Shown: positions 9,628 through 21,863, counted from the first letter of the stretch. The stretch: DNA of 64,000 bases from Litsea cubeba (GCA_012931725.1 CM022945.1:150539480-150603479), one strand, 5' to 3'. Translations and numbers: made by a program. Notes: generated from the letters alone by a model not told the origin.

Positions 9628-12600
9628 TGTAAGATCCCGACCCCAATCCTTTTGTTTAGCATTATTTTAATCGTGGTTTAGCTTTTTAAGTGAGATTTGA
9701 TTTAGTTTGACCGCGTATTTGAGTTTGACTAGATTTTTCCTTAGTCTTTGAGATTTTGTAGACCGTTGACTTTAGTTTGACCCGGTCCATATGATTTGTA
9801 TTTTTATGGGAAATTACTTTTGATTTCTAAAAATTCTGAATTTGGTGTATTTTGACTTATTTTATGAAGTTTAACAACTTTCATGTTTTGATCATTTTGA
9901 TTTGATACTCAGAAATCACGTTTTTCGAGGAAAATGGGCAAAAATGACATTTTCACTAAATCTGTCCATGAATTTCGAAAATTTCAGAATTTGGGGAAAG
10001 TATACTTTTTGGAAAGTAGATATTTCGCTGATCGTTTTTGTCTTCTTCGTCGTTTTCGTTCGGGGCCCGCAAATGTGAGTTTCAGCTTGGTGAAGATCGG
10101 GGCCTACAAACCCACCTTATAAGAAGGGGAACCCATCCCTTCTCCTTTATTTTCGTTCCAGCAACTTTTGGCTGAGGGAGAGGGCTCCTTCCTTTCCAGC
10201 CATCTCTCTCTCTCTCCTTTTTGCAAGCTTCTTCTTGTGTGCCAAGTGAGGATTGATCCCACCTTCTTCTTCCTCATCTCTCAAGCTTTCCAAAGACCCT
10301 ATTTTCAAGATTTTTGGGCTAGAGCAAGGCACTCATCTAAGCTCTTCTTCTTTGTTTGGATTTCTCAAGGTTAGCAATGGTTTTCTTTTCTTGAGATTCT
10401 TGTTTTCCTCTCCATTTTGAGTGTTTTAATCCCATGTGCAAGGGGTTTTCATGGAGATTTACAATGGATTGGTTTTCTAGGGTTTCTTTTGAGCTAGTTT
10501 GGGGATTTTGTGATCTTGGAGCTTGAGGAACTAAAACCTTGTTTGAAGAGTAATTTTACTCCTATCTTGACTAAAGGCAAGTGGATTTCCAATTAATATG
10601 TTGATTTCATTTATTTTGCTTCATATCATGCTATGTTCTAATCTCCCTATGTTTTATGGATTTCTTTTGTTTGAATGGAGAAATGTGGTATGTGATTTCA
10701 CTTAGTATATTGGTTTATAATGAATTTGAAGTTATCTCCACTTTGGTCATCTTGAGAATTTGCTTTCCTCATGTTAAGTGTTTGTGTTCAAACAAAGGAG
10801 AAAGACTTTGATTCTTAAAGTATTGTGTTTGTTTCAATGGATTTGATTAAGGATGGTGATTTGATGAGTTTGGAAGGTCAAGGAAGGGCCCAAAGGATCT
10901 AGGAACATTGTGTGAAAGATTGAGAATGAAAAAGATCTCAAAAAGGGAAAAAGGAGGAAAGAAAAATCAGAAAAAATGCACAAAAGGGTGCATTTCTGCA
11001 CTCAGCCGGACTGGGACAGAGCCCAGTCCGCTCGAGCGACCCAGTGGGCCGCTCGAGCGGACCAGGTTCTGTCTGGGCTTCGCTCGAGCGGACCCTGGGT
11101 CGCTCGAGCGAGCCCAGACCTGTCCTGGGTCCGTTTATGGGTCTTTTGGGCCTGTTTCTTTTGGGGTTTCTTTGGGCTTGTTCCTTGGGCCATTCAAGTC
11201 AGTTTCTGGGCCAGTGTAAAACCTGATATTGGGTCATCTTAGGTTCAGTTTTGTGGGCCTGTTTAGGTTGGTTTTGGGCTGCCTTAAAAATCAGTTTTGT
11301 GGGCCTGTTCAGGTTAGTTTGGGCTGTGTTTAAAAATCTGTTTTGTGGGCCCGGTTTAGGTTAGTCTTGGGCTGTTTTTAAAGTTTGTTGTGTGGGCCAA
11401 TAAATGTTTAGCTTTGGGCTGTTTTTAAGATATGTTTTGTGGGCCATTCAAAGATTAGTTTTGGACCGTTTAAAAACTTGTTTTGTGGGCTTGGTTAAGG
11501 TTGGTTTTTGGGATTGTTATTAAGGATTATTTTGGACTCGGATTAAGGCCGGCTATGGGCCTGTTTTAAAGAGATTTTGGACTACTTGTATTACTTGGAA
11601 ATTTGTGAAATGGGAATGATGTGAGAACGAGTGTATGTGAAATTACCCGGGAACCGTTCGAGTCTTAATGCGCACTTTATCATTTAAATATTATGGATTT
11701 TCATTGGCATCAAACGCACTTTTTATTAATTAATGTTTAAAGGTTAAATGTGCATTGAGATGGTTCCTTGGTAAGTCATTATGTCATTCTCCACTATCCA
11801 TTCCATTTCAAGTTAGAAAAATATGTTGGTATTTGTATTTGCACTCTTTGGTAAACTAATTTGAATAGCATCGGTGATTTGCTATAAAATCATGTGTTTT
11901 CCCATGTTCGAAAGGGTTGATCGTATGATTTTATACAAATCACTTTGATGTGTATTCGAACGGTTTATCATGGATATTCGTATGTTTTCTCCGATTCGAT
12001 TTGAAACGAGATTGGAGTATGTTTGTCACATTCGGGATTTCTTCGATGAGACTATTGTTTTGATAAGACTAGTATTTGAAAATAAAAACCTCGAGGCAAG
12101 ACGGGGCCAGAGCTATGTGGTGCGAGCCCATGAGCCAAAGAGGCTATGATTTCGAAAATAAAACCCCGAGGCAAGACGGGGCCAGAGCTATGCGGTGTGA
12201 GCCCCTGAGCCAAAAGGGATTTGTATTATGTTAGATTTGTATCGGTTTGAGTTTTGAAGACTAAAGGCACCACTAGGCTTAGGTCACCTTGTTGGGCTGA
12301 TCACCCGGCTTGGGATCTTTAATCTGTCCGCCAGCTGCAGCTTGGATTCTGTCTGTACCGACCATGGCAACGGTTCTATCTGCCGGTCCCATTTGTATGG
12401 CTACGGTTCTGATACTTTTGATCTGCCGGTCCCATTTGTATGGCTACGGTTCTGATCCTATTTTTAGTACCACGTTCAGTGGCTACGCTCTGTCTGCTCT
12501 TATTACTTCGGTAATAGGAGGATTTAGCTATTTGTGGTCGCCAAGGTTTATCTGCATATTACTTTAGTTTATGATTCTTGTTGGTTATACTTTTTATGCT

Positions 12601-13448
12601 TCGATTTGGTTAATGTTTACGATATCGATCATTTATCATATTGTCGCTATTATTCAGGATTTGAAATGTATTTCCGACGATTAAATGTTTTATGCAGGCT
12701 TTTATCTTTTCGAGATATTCGTACATCTGATATTGTTCTTTTACTTGTTTTGATATTTCTGTTCGGGCTTTCGATTGTTTTAGCATGTTTTATTGTCATT
12801 ATTGTTTAGACTATTTATTCGGTTTTACGATGATTTCATCAGGTTTTATATATGTTCTTTTACTTCATATTACTTGATTATTTGCTTGCCAGACCGTCGT
12901 GTCTGACCCCTTTTGTTTGGTGCCAGTTCCTTCTCTTTCTGTTTGTAGGTGTTTGATCAGAGGAGGCGGTGGGACCGCCGGTCTGACGTGAGAGGCTGTC
13001 CGTTGATATCATCTAGATGTCAAGTTTGGCACCAGAGTTCGTATTGAAATGTTGGGGTAGGAATTCTGTTTAGTTGGATATTCTTGTATGGCCTTATCAG
13101 CCTTTTTCTTTTGGGTTTGTAATTAAGACATCTGTTAATTGTAACTTGAATATGTGGGAAATAATAGTTTGTTACTACCAGCTCAGTGTGCTCTGATGTA
13201 TGATTTATGCCAGTCTGTTTATTGATGGCTTTGTGATATTGGTTGCGTGCGACACGGAATCCGATGGCCACGGATTCCGGGTCGTAACACCATGTTTAGC
13301 TTCCGCGAAAAATATACTCTGATGGTGTTGGAATGTGATTATCCTCATTCACGCGGATCTTGGGAACTATAACAAAAAGTTTCAATTTATCCCAAAATTT
13401 CGCACCCCGAGGTCGGATCACTGCAGGGCCCGGTTTCGGGGCGTGACA
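9628..13448 (+). repeat. 3' LTR of element B
   Basis: It matches 3528-7339 along its whole length with scattered substitutions and short indels (3821 against 3812 bp). It ends in CA at 13448 and is followed by the TTAAG duplicate, after which the leader of element A resumes. Confidence 0.93.
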
Positions 13449-13563
13449 TTAAGTCCATAACAAATCTTGAATAGATTTGTGTTTATTGCTTTCACTTATG
13501 TGATTGATATTGAGGGAAGTGTGGAGATATCACTCTTACCTTCAGTATGTGTTGTTTTCCAGC

Positions 13564-16500
13564 ATGGCTTCTGGATCAGGATCTGGGCATGATGACTTTA
13601 CAGCAGTCACACCCCCTCCTATATCTGAGACCGATGCTAAGTTCGCTGCTATTCTAGAACAGATGGCAAAGAGCCATGAAGCACAGATGGGCATGCAAGC
13701 CCAGTTGATGTTGAGTAATGAACAGCTAGCCAAAAGCCAAGAGTCTCAAGCTGGCATGCATGCTCAGATGCTCAGGATATTGGAAACTCAGAGCCAGAAG
13801 CAGGCTCAGATGCAGATGTCATCACCAGTTCAACAGCATATTGAACATCAGGTGGTGAACCAGAACAAGGAAAAGGATCCTAATATCCTTTATGAACAAT
13901 TCCGTAAGAGGGGAGCTACTGAGTTCCAAGGCACGGAAGATGTGATGCCAGCCGACGAATGGCTGGAACACATCGAGGATGTGCTTGATACAGTTGTCTG
14001 CACTCTCAGGCAGAAAGTCTCGCTGACCTCCTCTATGCTAAGAGGATCAGCTAATACTTGGTGGAGAAGTGTCAAGGACACATTTAGGACACTGCCGGAA
14101 GAAGGGATTTGGGAGACTTTCATGAATTACTTTCACAGAAAGTTTGTCCCAGAACATGTGCAGCAACAAAAGGAAGCAGAGTTCCTGAATTTGAAGCAGG
14201 GTCAAACATCCGTGTCTACGTATGTAGATAACTTCCTCAAACTATCCAAGTATGCTCCTGACTTGGTCAATACTGAGGAGAAGAAAATCAAGCGATTTAT
14301 TATAGGCTTGAACCCAGAGTACAAGACAGTTGTGGTAGCTGGTCAAATACCTATTACATTTGATGCTGTCTTGGCTAGGGCCTATACTGCTGAAGAGATT
14401 CAGCGAGAAAAGGATGTTGCAAACGCTGCAAAGAGAAGTAGTGAGCCATGGTACCCCAAAGGAGGACAATCCAAAGATAAGAGGCAAAGACCGCAGCAAA
14501 AGGTCACTCCGAAAGATAATAATAGGAGTGATAAGCAAGAGAACAAGCCAGTTTGTGAGACTTGTGGTAAGACTCACAGAACTGAGTTGTGTTGGAGGAC
14601 CACCGGGGCCTGCCTGGTTTCTGGTTCTTTAGAACACAAAATGGCTCAATGTCCAAAGAGAAGAAGGGAGGATAGAGCCCCTTATCAGCAGCCTAATCGG
14701 GGACAAGCAGCACTTCCTGCACCTCCTCAAAGATTGGCTTTGCCTGCTCCTCCGAGACAACCACAACAGCAACCTCAACGACAAGGTCAGCAACGTCCAA
14801 ATCAGAGACCACAACAGCCTAATAGGCCACAGGCAGCTGGATTGGCTTGTGCAGTCAATAGAGAACAGGCTGACGTTGCAACCAACGTGGTTGAAGGTAC
14901 TATTCTTGTAGATAATAGACCTGCAATAGCTTTGTTTGATCCGGGTTCTACTCATTCATTTGTAGCACCTACATTTGTTTGTGATATACAAGACCGGATA
15001 GAACAATTAGCTTATGATTTTACTGTCTCTACTCCCTTAGGAAAGAGAGTAGTTTGTGAATTGTATCTTCCCCAGTGTAATGTTAAAATCGGGGAAATGT
15101 CGATGCCAGTTGATCTAGTTGTACTAACAACTATGAAGGATATCGATGTTATATTCGGTATGGATTGGCTTGCGAAATACAGGGCTTGTTTAGACTGTTT
15201 TCACAAGATCATCACTTTCAAAGTGAATGAGACCAATGCCAGTGTACTTTTTGAAGGAGTCCAAAAGAAGAACGACACCAGGCTTGTATCAGTACTGAAG
15301 GCTGAACGGATGATGCGTAGTGGTTGTGAAGGCTACATCGCATTTATTTCGGAAGAGAAGCCTGTACGGGAATTGAATGACATTCCTGTAGTCTGTGAAT
15401 TTCCAGACGTGTTTCCAAGTGAAGTACTCGGTCTACCTCCAGCAAGGGAAGTGAACTTTACAATTGAACTCATGCCTGGTACTGCACCAATCTCGAAAGC
15501 ACCGTATCGAATGGCACCATCTGAGTTATGTGAATTGAAAAAACAGATACAGGACTTACTTGATAAGGGTTTCATAAGACCTAGTGTCTCACCCTGGGGA
15601 GCACCTGTTCTGTTTGTGAAAAAGAAGGATGGCACCCTTCGTATGTGCATTGATTATAGGCAGATAAACCAAATGATGGTTAAGAACAAATATCCTCTGC
15701 CTAGGATCGATGAGTTGTTTGATCAACTCCAAGGTGCAGCACACTTTTCCAAGATTGATCTTCGATCTGGATATCATCAGATTCGGGTTAAAGATCAAGA
15801 TATACAGAAAACTGCATTCAGGACTCGTTACGGTCACTATGAGTTCCTCGTGATGCCTTTTGGTCAAATTAATGCACCTGCAATGTTTATGGCACTAATG
15901 AACAGGGTGTTTGCTTCATACCTAGACCAGTTTGTTGTAATCTTCATAGATGACATCCTGGTATACTCGAAGACAGAGTTGGAGCATTCACATCATTTGA
16001 GGACAACTTTGCAAATACTGAGGGCAAATCAGTTGTATGCAAACCTCAAGAAGTGCGACTTCTGGTTGCAGCATGTGGCATTTCTGGGTCATGTCATTAC
16101 CAGAAAAGGGTTAGCTGTAGATACAGCTAAGATTGAAGTGGTTACCAATTGGCAGAGTCCGAAGAATGTGCCTGAAGTTCGAAGCTTCTTAGGATTGGCA
16201 GGCTATTACAGGAGGTTCGTCAAGGACTTCTCAAAGGTAGCGGCTCCACTAACGAAACTGACTCGAAAAGACGTTCCTTTCCAATGGGACGATGCTTGTG
16301 AGTCTAGTTTTCAGACTTTGAAGCAGAAACTTGTTTCAGCTCCCGTATTAGCTTTACCCGAAGGAAGAGGAGGATTTGAGATCTACTCAGATGCCTCGGG
16401 TGTTGGCTTGGGATGTGTATTGATGCAGCACAGAAAAGTCATTGCCTACGGTTCTCGTCAGTTGAAAGAGCATGAGAAGAACTATGCTACTCACGATCTT

Positions 16501-18267
16501 GAGCTCGCAGCGGTTGTGTTTGCCTTAAAACAATGGAGACATTACTTGTATGGTGAAACTTTTGAAGTTCACTATGATCACAAGAGTCTCCAATACTTAT
16601 TCACTCAGAAGGAAATTAATCTGAGGCAACGTCGTTGGCTAGAGCTGATCAAGGACTACGACTTTCCATTTAAATATGTACCTGGAAAGGGCAATGTCGT
16701 AGCTGATGCCTTGAGTCGAAAGACTATTGAAGTAGCATCATTGAAATGGGGATGGAATCAACTTAATGATTTCAAGGACATGGATGTATCTATCGAGGCA
16801 GTCGATGACCAAGCAATGACTATGGCAATGTCCGTGTTCGAACCAATTATTGTCCAACAGATTAAGGATAGACAGTTCGACGATCCAGAATTGGTAAGGA
16901 TCAGGGACAACATTGCTGCAAGACCAGACTTCATGTTAGTGGAAGGAATCCTCCACTTCAGAGGCAGATTGTGTGTTCCAGCAGAAAATGATATAAAACA
17001 AGCAGTGATGTATGAAGCACATCATGCTAGATACTCTATGCACCCTGGAAGCACAAAGATGTATAGGAATCTGAAGGATATGTTTTGGTGGAACAATATG
17101 AAGCGAGAAATTACCGGTTATGTAACTTCATGTCTGACCTGTCAGCGTGTGAAGGCTGAGCACCAAAAACCACCTGGCTTGCTTCATCCACTGAACATTC
17201 CTCGATGGAAGTGGGAACACATTACTATGGACTTCGTATCAGGTTTGCCAAGAACGAGGAAACAGCACGATGCCATATGGGTGATCGTGGATCGCCTTAC
17301 GAAGTCTGCACACTTCCTTCCGATTAGAAAAGATATTGGTTTCAGTGATATGTCCAGATTGTTTACCAGTGAAGTGATTCGATTGCATGGAACTCCAGTT
17401 TCAATTGTTTCCGATCGGGATAGTCGGTTTATTTCGGCATTTTGGCAATCTTTTCAGAATTCAATGGGTACTAGACTTAAGTTTAGTACTGCTTATCATC
17501 CACAGACTGATGGACAATCAGAACGGACTATCCAGACCTTAGAAGATTTGCTTCGTGCCAGTGTATCTGATTTTGGGAGTGATTGGGATGACCATTTAGC
17601 GTTGTGTGAATTTGCATACAACAACAACTACCAATCCAGCATTGAAATGGCACCGTTCGAAGCTTTGTATGGTCGGAGATGTAGGACCCCAGTGAGCTGG
17701 GAAGAGGTGGGAACTCGAAGTTTCCATGGTCCTACGATTATTGCTGAAACAGCAGAGAGAGTACAGAAGATTCAGGATCGGTTGAAGATTGCTAGATCAC
17801 GGCAGAAAAGCTATGCTGATAATCGTCGGCGTGATTTAGAGTTCGCCATTGATGATATGGTCTTTTTGAAAACTTCACCGATGAAAGGCACTATCCGATT
17901 CGGGCAAAAAGGGAAACTCTCCCCGAGATTCATTGGACCTTTCAAGATCCAGAGTCGAATTGGAAATGTAGCCTATCGTCTCGAGTTGCCAACAGAGCTC
18001 TCCGGTATTCACAATGTATTTCACATTTCTATGCGTCGAAAGTACGTACATGATCCTTCACATATCATAAAGCATGAAGAGATCCAAGTGTTTCCAAACA
18101 CCACGTATGTTGAGAAGCCAACTCAGACCATTGATACCAAGGAGGCAGTTCTGCGCACGCGAACGGTTAGATGGGTCAAAGTGCTTTGGGCACATCATGG
18201 ACCTAATGAGGCTACGTGGGAGCTTGAGGAGCAGTTGGCTCGAAAGTATCCCGAGCTATTCGTATAG
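13564..18267 (+). CDS. Gag-Pol polyprotein with chromodomain, element A (intact frame, 1567 aa)
   Basis: The frame encodes the structural protein and enzymes for reverse transcription and integration. The ATG at 13564 (MASGSGSG) is chosen because the upstream in-frame extension begins only with TTG. Domains by residue: retrotransposon Gag about 107-280; zinc knuckles about 330-363; protease with FDPGSTHSF (Asp 459); reverse transcriptase with FIDD (794-797); RNase H with YSDAS (Asp 943); integrase with an HHCC finger and catalytic Asp 1223, Asp 1284 and Glu 1320 in D-D-35-E spacing; and a C-terminal chromodomain from about 1505 with LWAHHGPNEATWE. No stop or frameshift interrupts it. One oddity is that the second zinc knuckle has Ser 353 where its second Cys belongs (CLVSGS against CFRCGS in element C). 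Being intact it could still be active, but nothing here shows expression. Confidence 0.95.
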   Translation: MASGSGSGHDDFTAVTPPPISETDAKFAAILEQMAKSHEAQMGMQAQLMLSNEQLAKSQESQAGMHAQMLRILETQSQKQAQMQMSSPVQQHIEHQVVNQNKEKDPNILYEQFRKRGATEFQGTEDVMPADEWLEHIEDVLDTVVCTLRQKVSLTSSMLRGSANTWWRSVKDTFRTLPEEGIWETFMNYFHRKFVPEHVQQQKEAEFLNLKQGQTSVSTYVDNFLKLSKYAPDLVNTEEKKIKRFIIGLNPEYKTVVVAGQIPITFDAVLARAYTAEEIQREKDVANAAKRSSEPWYPKGGQSKDKRQRPQQKVTPKDNNRSDKQENKPVCETCGKTHRTELCWRTTGACLVSGSLEHKMAQCPKRRREDRAPYQQPNRGQAALPAPPQRLALPAPPRQPQQQPQRQGQQRPNQRPQQPNRPQAAGLACAVNREQADVATNVVEGTILVDNRPAIALFDPGSTHSFVAPTFVCDIQDRIEQLAYDFTVSTPLGKRVVCELYLPQCNVKIGEMSMPVDLVVLTTMKDIDVIFGMDWLAKYRACLDCFHKIITFKVNETNASVLFEGVQKKNDTRLVSVLKAERMMRSGCEGYIAFISEEKPVRELNDIPVVCEFPDVFPSEVLGLPPAREVNFTIELMPGTAPISKAPYRMAPSELCELKKQIQDLLDKGFIRPSVSPWGAPVLFVKKKDGTLRMCIDYRQINQMMVKNKYPLPRIDELFDQLQGAAHFSKIDLRSGYHQIRVKDQDIQKTAFRTRYGHYEFLVMPFGQINAPAMFMALMNRVFASYLDQFVVIFIDDILVYSKTELEHSHHLRTTLQILRANQLYANLKKCDFWLQHVAFLGHVITRKGLAVDTAKIEVVTNWQSPKNVPEVRSFLGLAGYYRRFVKDFSKVAAPLTKLTRKDVPFQWDDACESSFQTLKQKLVSAPVLALPEGRGGFEIYSDASGVGLGCVLMQHRKVIAYGSRQLKEHEKNYATHDLELAAVVFALKQWRHYLYGETFEVHYDHKSLQYLFTQKEINLRQRRWLELIKDYDFPFKYVPGKGNVVADALSRKTIEVASLKWGWNQLNDFKDMDVSIEAVDDQAMTMAMSVFEPIIVQQIKDRQFDDPELVRIRDNIAARPDFMLVEGILHFRGRLCVPAENDIKQAVMYEAHHARYSMHPGSTKMYRNLKDMFWWNNMKREITGYVTSCLTCQRVKAEHQKPPGLLHPLNIPRWKWEHITMDFVSGLPRTRKQHDAIWVIVDRLTKSAHFLPIRKDIGFSDMSRLFTSEVIRLHGTPVSIVSDRDSRFISAFWQSFQNSMGTRLKFSTAYHPQTDGQSERTIQTLEDLLRASVSDFGSDWDDHLALCEFAYNNNYQSSIEMAPFEALYGRRCRTPVSWEEVGTRSFHGPTIIAETAERVQKIQDRLKIARSRQKSYADNRRRDLEFAIDDMVFLKTSPMKGTIRFGQKGKLSPRFIGPFKIQSRIGNVAYRLELPTELSGIHNVFHISMRRKYVHDPSHIIKHEEIQVFPNTTYVEKPTQTIDTKEAVLRTRTVRWVKVLWAHHGPNEATWELEEQLARKYPELFV

Positions 18268-18355
18268 GTAAATATGAATTCGTAATTTGTTATTTGAATT
18301 TCATTGATTTGTATAGCATTCGGAGGACCGAATGGTTCTAAAAGTTATAGGGAAT

Positions 18356-20331
18356 TGTGAGACCCCGTCCCGAGTTAATCACGATTAACTCTTATTAATC
18401 GCACTTATGGCTAATTAAACATGTCTAGTTGAATTAGTGAAGGCTTAGTACCAAATTGACTTGGTTTAGCCTTAAGAGAATGAATAAAGCTTAATAAGCT
18501 TGTAAAATGAATTGTAATTAGATTGAATGAGTGTTTGAACTCAAACTAGGAATTGAGGGACTTTTGTGTAAATACGTTTTTATATGTATTTCATCGAATA
18601 CGAAAACTCTCGATGCCAACATGCGTATCTCGAGGAGTACGTTCACTTCCGTCAAAGACTTGAAGTCGTTTGACGAATATTGAATCAAATGACCATTCAT
18701 TTGACTTGAATTGTAATTAATGGAGAATTTTGGGGGCTAAACGCAATTCGGAAGTTTATATAAGCCAAAGAGATTTCAATTGAATCTTTTTCCAAACCCT
18801 AGCCTCCATCTTCCCTCTCTTCTCTTCCTTTCTTCATTTCCTCCTTATTAAGGGTCAAGTGAAGCTTTGCCAGTGAATTTTGAAGAGGTTTCTCCTTCTT
18901 CATCTCCTTCCTTAACTTGTATTCAACTTCCTTGAAGAGTAAGCTTTGGAGAAAAGCTTCAACTAGAGGATTTTGTCTCAAATTCAAGCTAACAAAGGGT
19001 TTTCTTCCATTTAATCTTCCTACAAGGCAAGTATTTACATGTTTCTATGAATTGTAGTATTTATGAGTCATTAGAACTCATTTGGGCCAAGAAGCCAGAA
19101 AATTGGCTTCAGAAACCTGAAGCTCGAACTGAGCTTTTGGGTGGTTATCGGTCGACCGACAGGTCGACCGAGGAACCGACGACTTGACCGACAGTGTAAT
19201 GTGGAGGGTGGAGTGAAATTCCAGCTCTCTGGATTTCTGACCGACGCAATGCCGGTCAACCGATAGGACAAGGTCGGTCGACCGATAACGTAAAGATGGT
19301 TCAGAATGTAGAGAATTTCAGCTCGCTGGAATTCTGACCGACGCACCATCGGTCGACCGTCATGAAGCCGTCGGTCGACCGATGGGCTGACCGATAGGTG
19401 AACCGACACTGTGCAGAATTATCTGTTTTGAGGCCTAATGTATACAGGCTGAAGATTGTTAATGTATAAGCCTTCATAGGTGTAAACTCAAGTTTCCGAA
19501 TACACAATTCAAATGATATTCATCGAATATAGTACGTGTATTGGAAAATGAATGTTTCACTCATTTGCTTGGCTTAGACGTCTGATAACCCTTGGTTAGT
19601 TACCACGTGAAATTGTGAATGGATTACATTGAACATGAATTGCATAATGAACCATTTCTGCTGCAGCAGATGTTTGAGGTGTTCCGGAACCTCGTGGAAG
19701 TTAGTGATCTCTGATCAAGACACTGACTTATTCCATACCATTTGACAACCCCTAAATAAAGAGTGTCCAAGTAGATATCAACTTACTGATATTACTGGAT
19801 CCGTTATTATTATTATGAAATGAATTAAGAGTGTCCAGATAGTACTGGATCCATCATTATTGTTAATGAATTGTTTCATTGGATTTTGTGATAGCTAGAA
19901 CTATCATAACTGTATGTATTTGTTGAACCGTTGTGTTCATGGTACTGTTGATGAATGTCACAGGCCCAGATGCCCGTGCCGGTCCTGCCGAGGCCGCGCC
20001 GCCAGCGGAGGATGCCCGCCCGATGCCTCCAGGAGGTTTAATCGAGTGGATTTGATCGCTGAGAGCGAAAGAACAAATTTTGAATGTAATTAGAAGTCCC
20101 CGTATTGTATTAAATATACGGGGATTGACTTTCTTGAACGTAGATTAAACTGTGTATTATATTTTGTCAATGTATAAATTCCGCCGTTGTATACAGTTGA
20201 CAGGTAATGTAATTGATATCCCTTGTGAGTTTCGTTTTAGCTTTTGTTAATTCGGAAATTACGAGAGTAAGTATGAGCTCGCGACTCGGGGTTTGTCCGA
20301 GCTAATCAAATCTCGGGACCGGGTCGTGACA
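18356..20331 (+). repeat. 3' LTR of element A
   Basis: It is the same length as the 5' LTR (1976 bp) and about 99 percent identical by eye. The purine stretch before it (AAAGTTATAGGGAA) is a weaker polypurine tract than those of B and C. It ends in CA at 20331. Confidence 0.95.
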
Positions 20332-21617
20332 GGATTTCAGCCTTTCTCGATACCAGTATAAACAAACGGAGCATTTCTGACCAAAAAAAAAAAAAAAACA
20401 CCAAGAATACCCGACCACCGGATTACTAGTCAGAAATGTTTGGTAAACAAATAGGTCCTTAGTGCTGGTGTTTGGAAATAAAATATTTTTAGAGGTTTTG
20501 GAATATTATCTACTGATTTAGAATATAACTTATTCACCTAAAAAAGAGGTGTTTGAATGACTTAGAAAGTATCTTACAATATATATATCAATAATTCTTA
20601 TAGGAATGCAGCTATGACTCCCAAATCCCAATATTAGATTGGCCTCACAGTGCTTACAAATTTAATGTGGGCTCCTACTACCATATCACGATTACATAGC
20701 TCTTATTAATTATTATATTAGATGGGTCTTACAAATGTCACACCATGGGGCTTTCATTATAATTACCAACATTAGGTGGATCCCATGCTACCAAATTAGC
20801 CGGGTCCCATACTGATTACCAAGATTGAATTGTGTGAATGCAATTATCAGTCTGCCTTCATTAAATGGGTCGCACTATTTGATAGCTCCCCGAGTGACTA
20901 GTGTTAATATGACTACCAACATCAAATGTGATTTTTTATAGATGCATTCATCATTGATGTATGACATTATATAACATTTTACCAAAAAAAAAAAAAAATA
21001 GATAGGGTCATTTGTGATAATCACCATTAGATATATTACACCATGGTTACCAACGTTGGGCGGACCCGCCTTAATTAAACAACATTAATGGTTGGACCTC
21101 ATCGTTTTAACAATTACTCATGTGATTTTTTAACAATAGATGGGTCTTACCATGATTATTAATCCTGTGATTACTAATTAGTGGGTCCTGCATTGGGTCA
21201 ATTGATAAGTTTCTCTCCATTTCTTGTTCAGTATATCATCTCATGAGTTTTTTATAAATTGCAAAACACTTCAAAAGCTATATTGAAATTGGTGAAAAAT
21301 ATTACCAAACATAATAAGTGGCACAATACAATAATATGACACTATTTTGTTCTATTATAATGAAATCTTGCAATATTTAAATTTGTTAATATTATGTTAT
21401 ACATTTGTCCAAACACTCCCTTACTTAATTATGTTATGTCTTTGTGAAGTTCTCTCTAAGTTGCGACCGAACATTCTAGAAGATCCATCCTGTATGAGAC
21501 ACATGATTGTACTCGTGTTCCTACTTTAACAATGTGTTCTACATGTCGTTAATCTAAGGATGATCCAAATCTTCAAATGTAGGTTTTGGTACATAGTTGA
21601 TATGAAGAAATCTCATA
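20332..21617. other. AT-rich intergenic DNA, with a possible MITE-like inverted-repeat unit
   Basis: No gene is visible. Two long A runs occur near 20382 and 20982. Sequence near 20466 (GGTGTTTGGAAAT) and the complement of sequence near 21405-21417 (GAGTGTTTGGACAAAT) form a rough inverted pair about 950 bp apart, reminiscent of hAT-type MITE ends. I could not find a matching 8-bp target duplication, so this is tentative. Confidence 0.25.
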
Positions 21618-21837
21618 TGTGGGTACCATGATGGATATATGGATTGATTCCTTCTTTCATAGCCAAAATACGAAAAAACTGCCTTGACCACTCGCTCTAA
21701 TGTGGGTTCCATGATGCATATATGGCTTGATTCCTCCTCTCATTGTCAAAATAAGAGAATCAACCTTACCCAATTGCTTATATGTGGGCCTTATGATGCA
21801 TATATGAGTTGATTCCTGCTCTTATATATAGTCAAAA
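21618..21837. repeat. 82-83-bp tandem repeat, interrupted by the Helitron
   Basis: TGTGGG followed by an ATGATG.ATATATG motif recurs at 21618, 21701 and 21783. The third unit stops at GTCAAAA (21831-21837) and its expected continuation TAAGAGA is found at 25520, right after the Helitron. The second unit reads GTCAAAATAAGAGA without interruption. Confidence 0.75.
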
Positions 21838-21863
21838 CTAGCAAAATCCCGTGGATAACCACG
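21838..21863 (-). other. Helitron 3' terminus: hairpin and CTAG
   Basis: On the plus strand this reads CTAG, eight bases, then CCGTGG, ATAA and CCACG. The stem is 21850-21854 with 21859-21863. The spacing to CTAG is eight bases, typical of the Helitron termination signal. Confidence 0.8.

Larger units (their letters stand above)
3528..13448 (+). mobile_element. Element B: large non-autonomous LTR retrotransposon nested in A
   Basis: The LTRs are 3528-7339 and 9628-13448, and the flanks TTAAG (3523-3527) and TTAAG (13449-13453) are a perfect 5-bp target duplication. A tRNA-iMet primer site and a polypurine tract are present. The internal region is only 2.3 kb and has no usable frame, so B fits the large retrotransposon derivative class. 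Its LTR ends and several LTR blocks match elements C and G, which ties it to the Tekay-like group. The LTRs differ by roughly 1 percent by eye, and B must be younger than A. Confidence 0.93.
1479..20331 (+). mobile_element. Element A: full-length Ty3/Gypsy chromovirus (Del/Tekay type), split by element B
   Basis: The two LTRs (1479-3454 and 18356-20331) are both 1976 bp and bounded by TG and CA. The flanks AGATT (1474-1478) and GGATT (20332-20336) match at four of five positions, an imperfect 5-bp target duplication. A tRNA-iMet primer site lies 11 bp after the 5' LTR. One gag-pol frame ending in a chromodomain occupies 13564-18267. Removing nested element B and its TTAAG duplicate leaves about 8.9 kb. 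I count by eye about 21 substitutions and two 1-bp indels between the LTRs, about 1 percent. The order of domains (PR, RT, RH, IN, then chromodomain) places it among chromoviruses; the long LTRs and Gag style suggest Del/Tekay. Confidence 0.95.

Noticed and set aside
20461..21420. hAT-type MITE
   Set aside because: The terminal inverted similarity is short and imperfect and no 8-bp duplication was found; kept only as a low-confidence remark.
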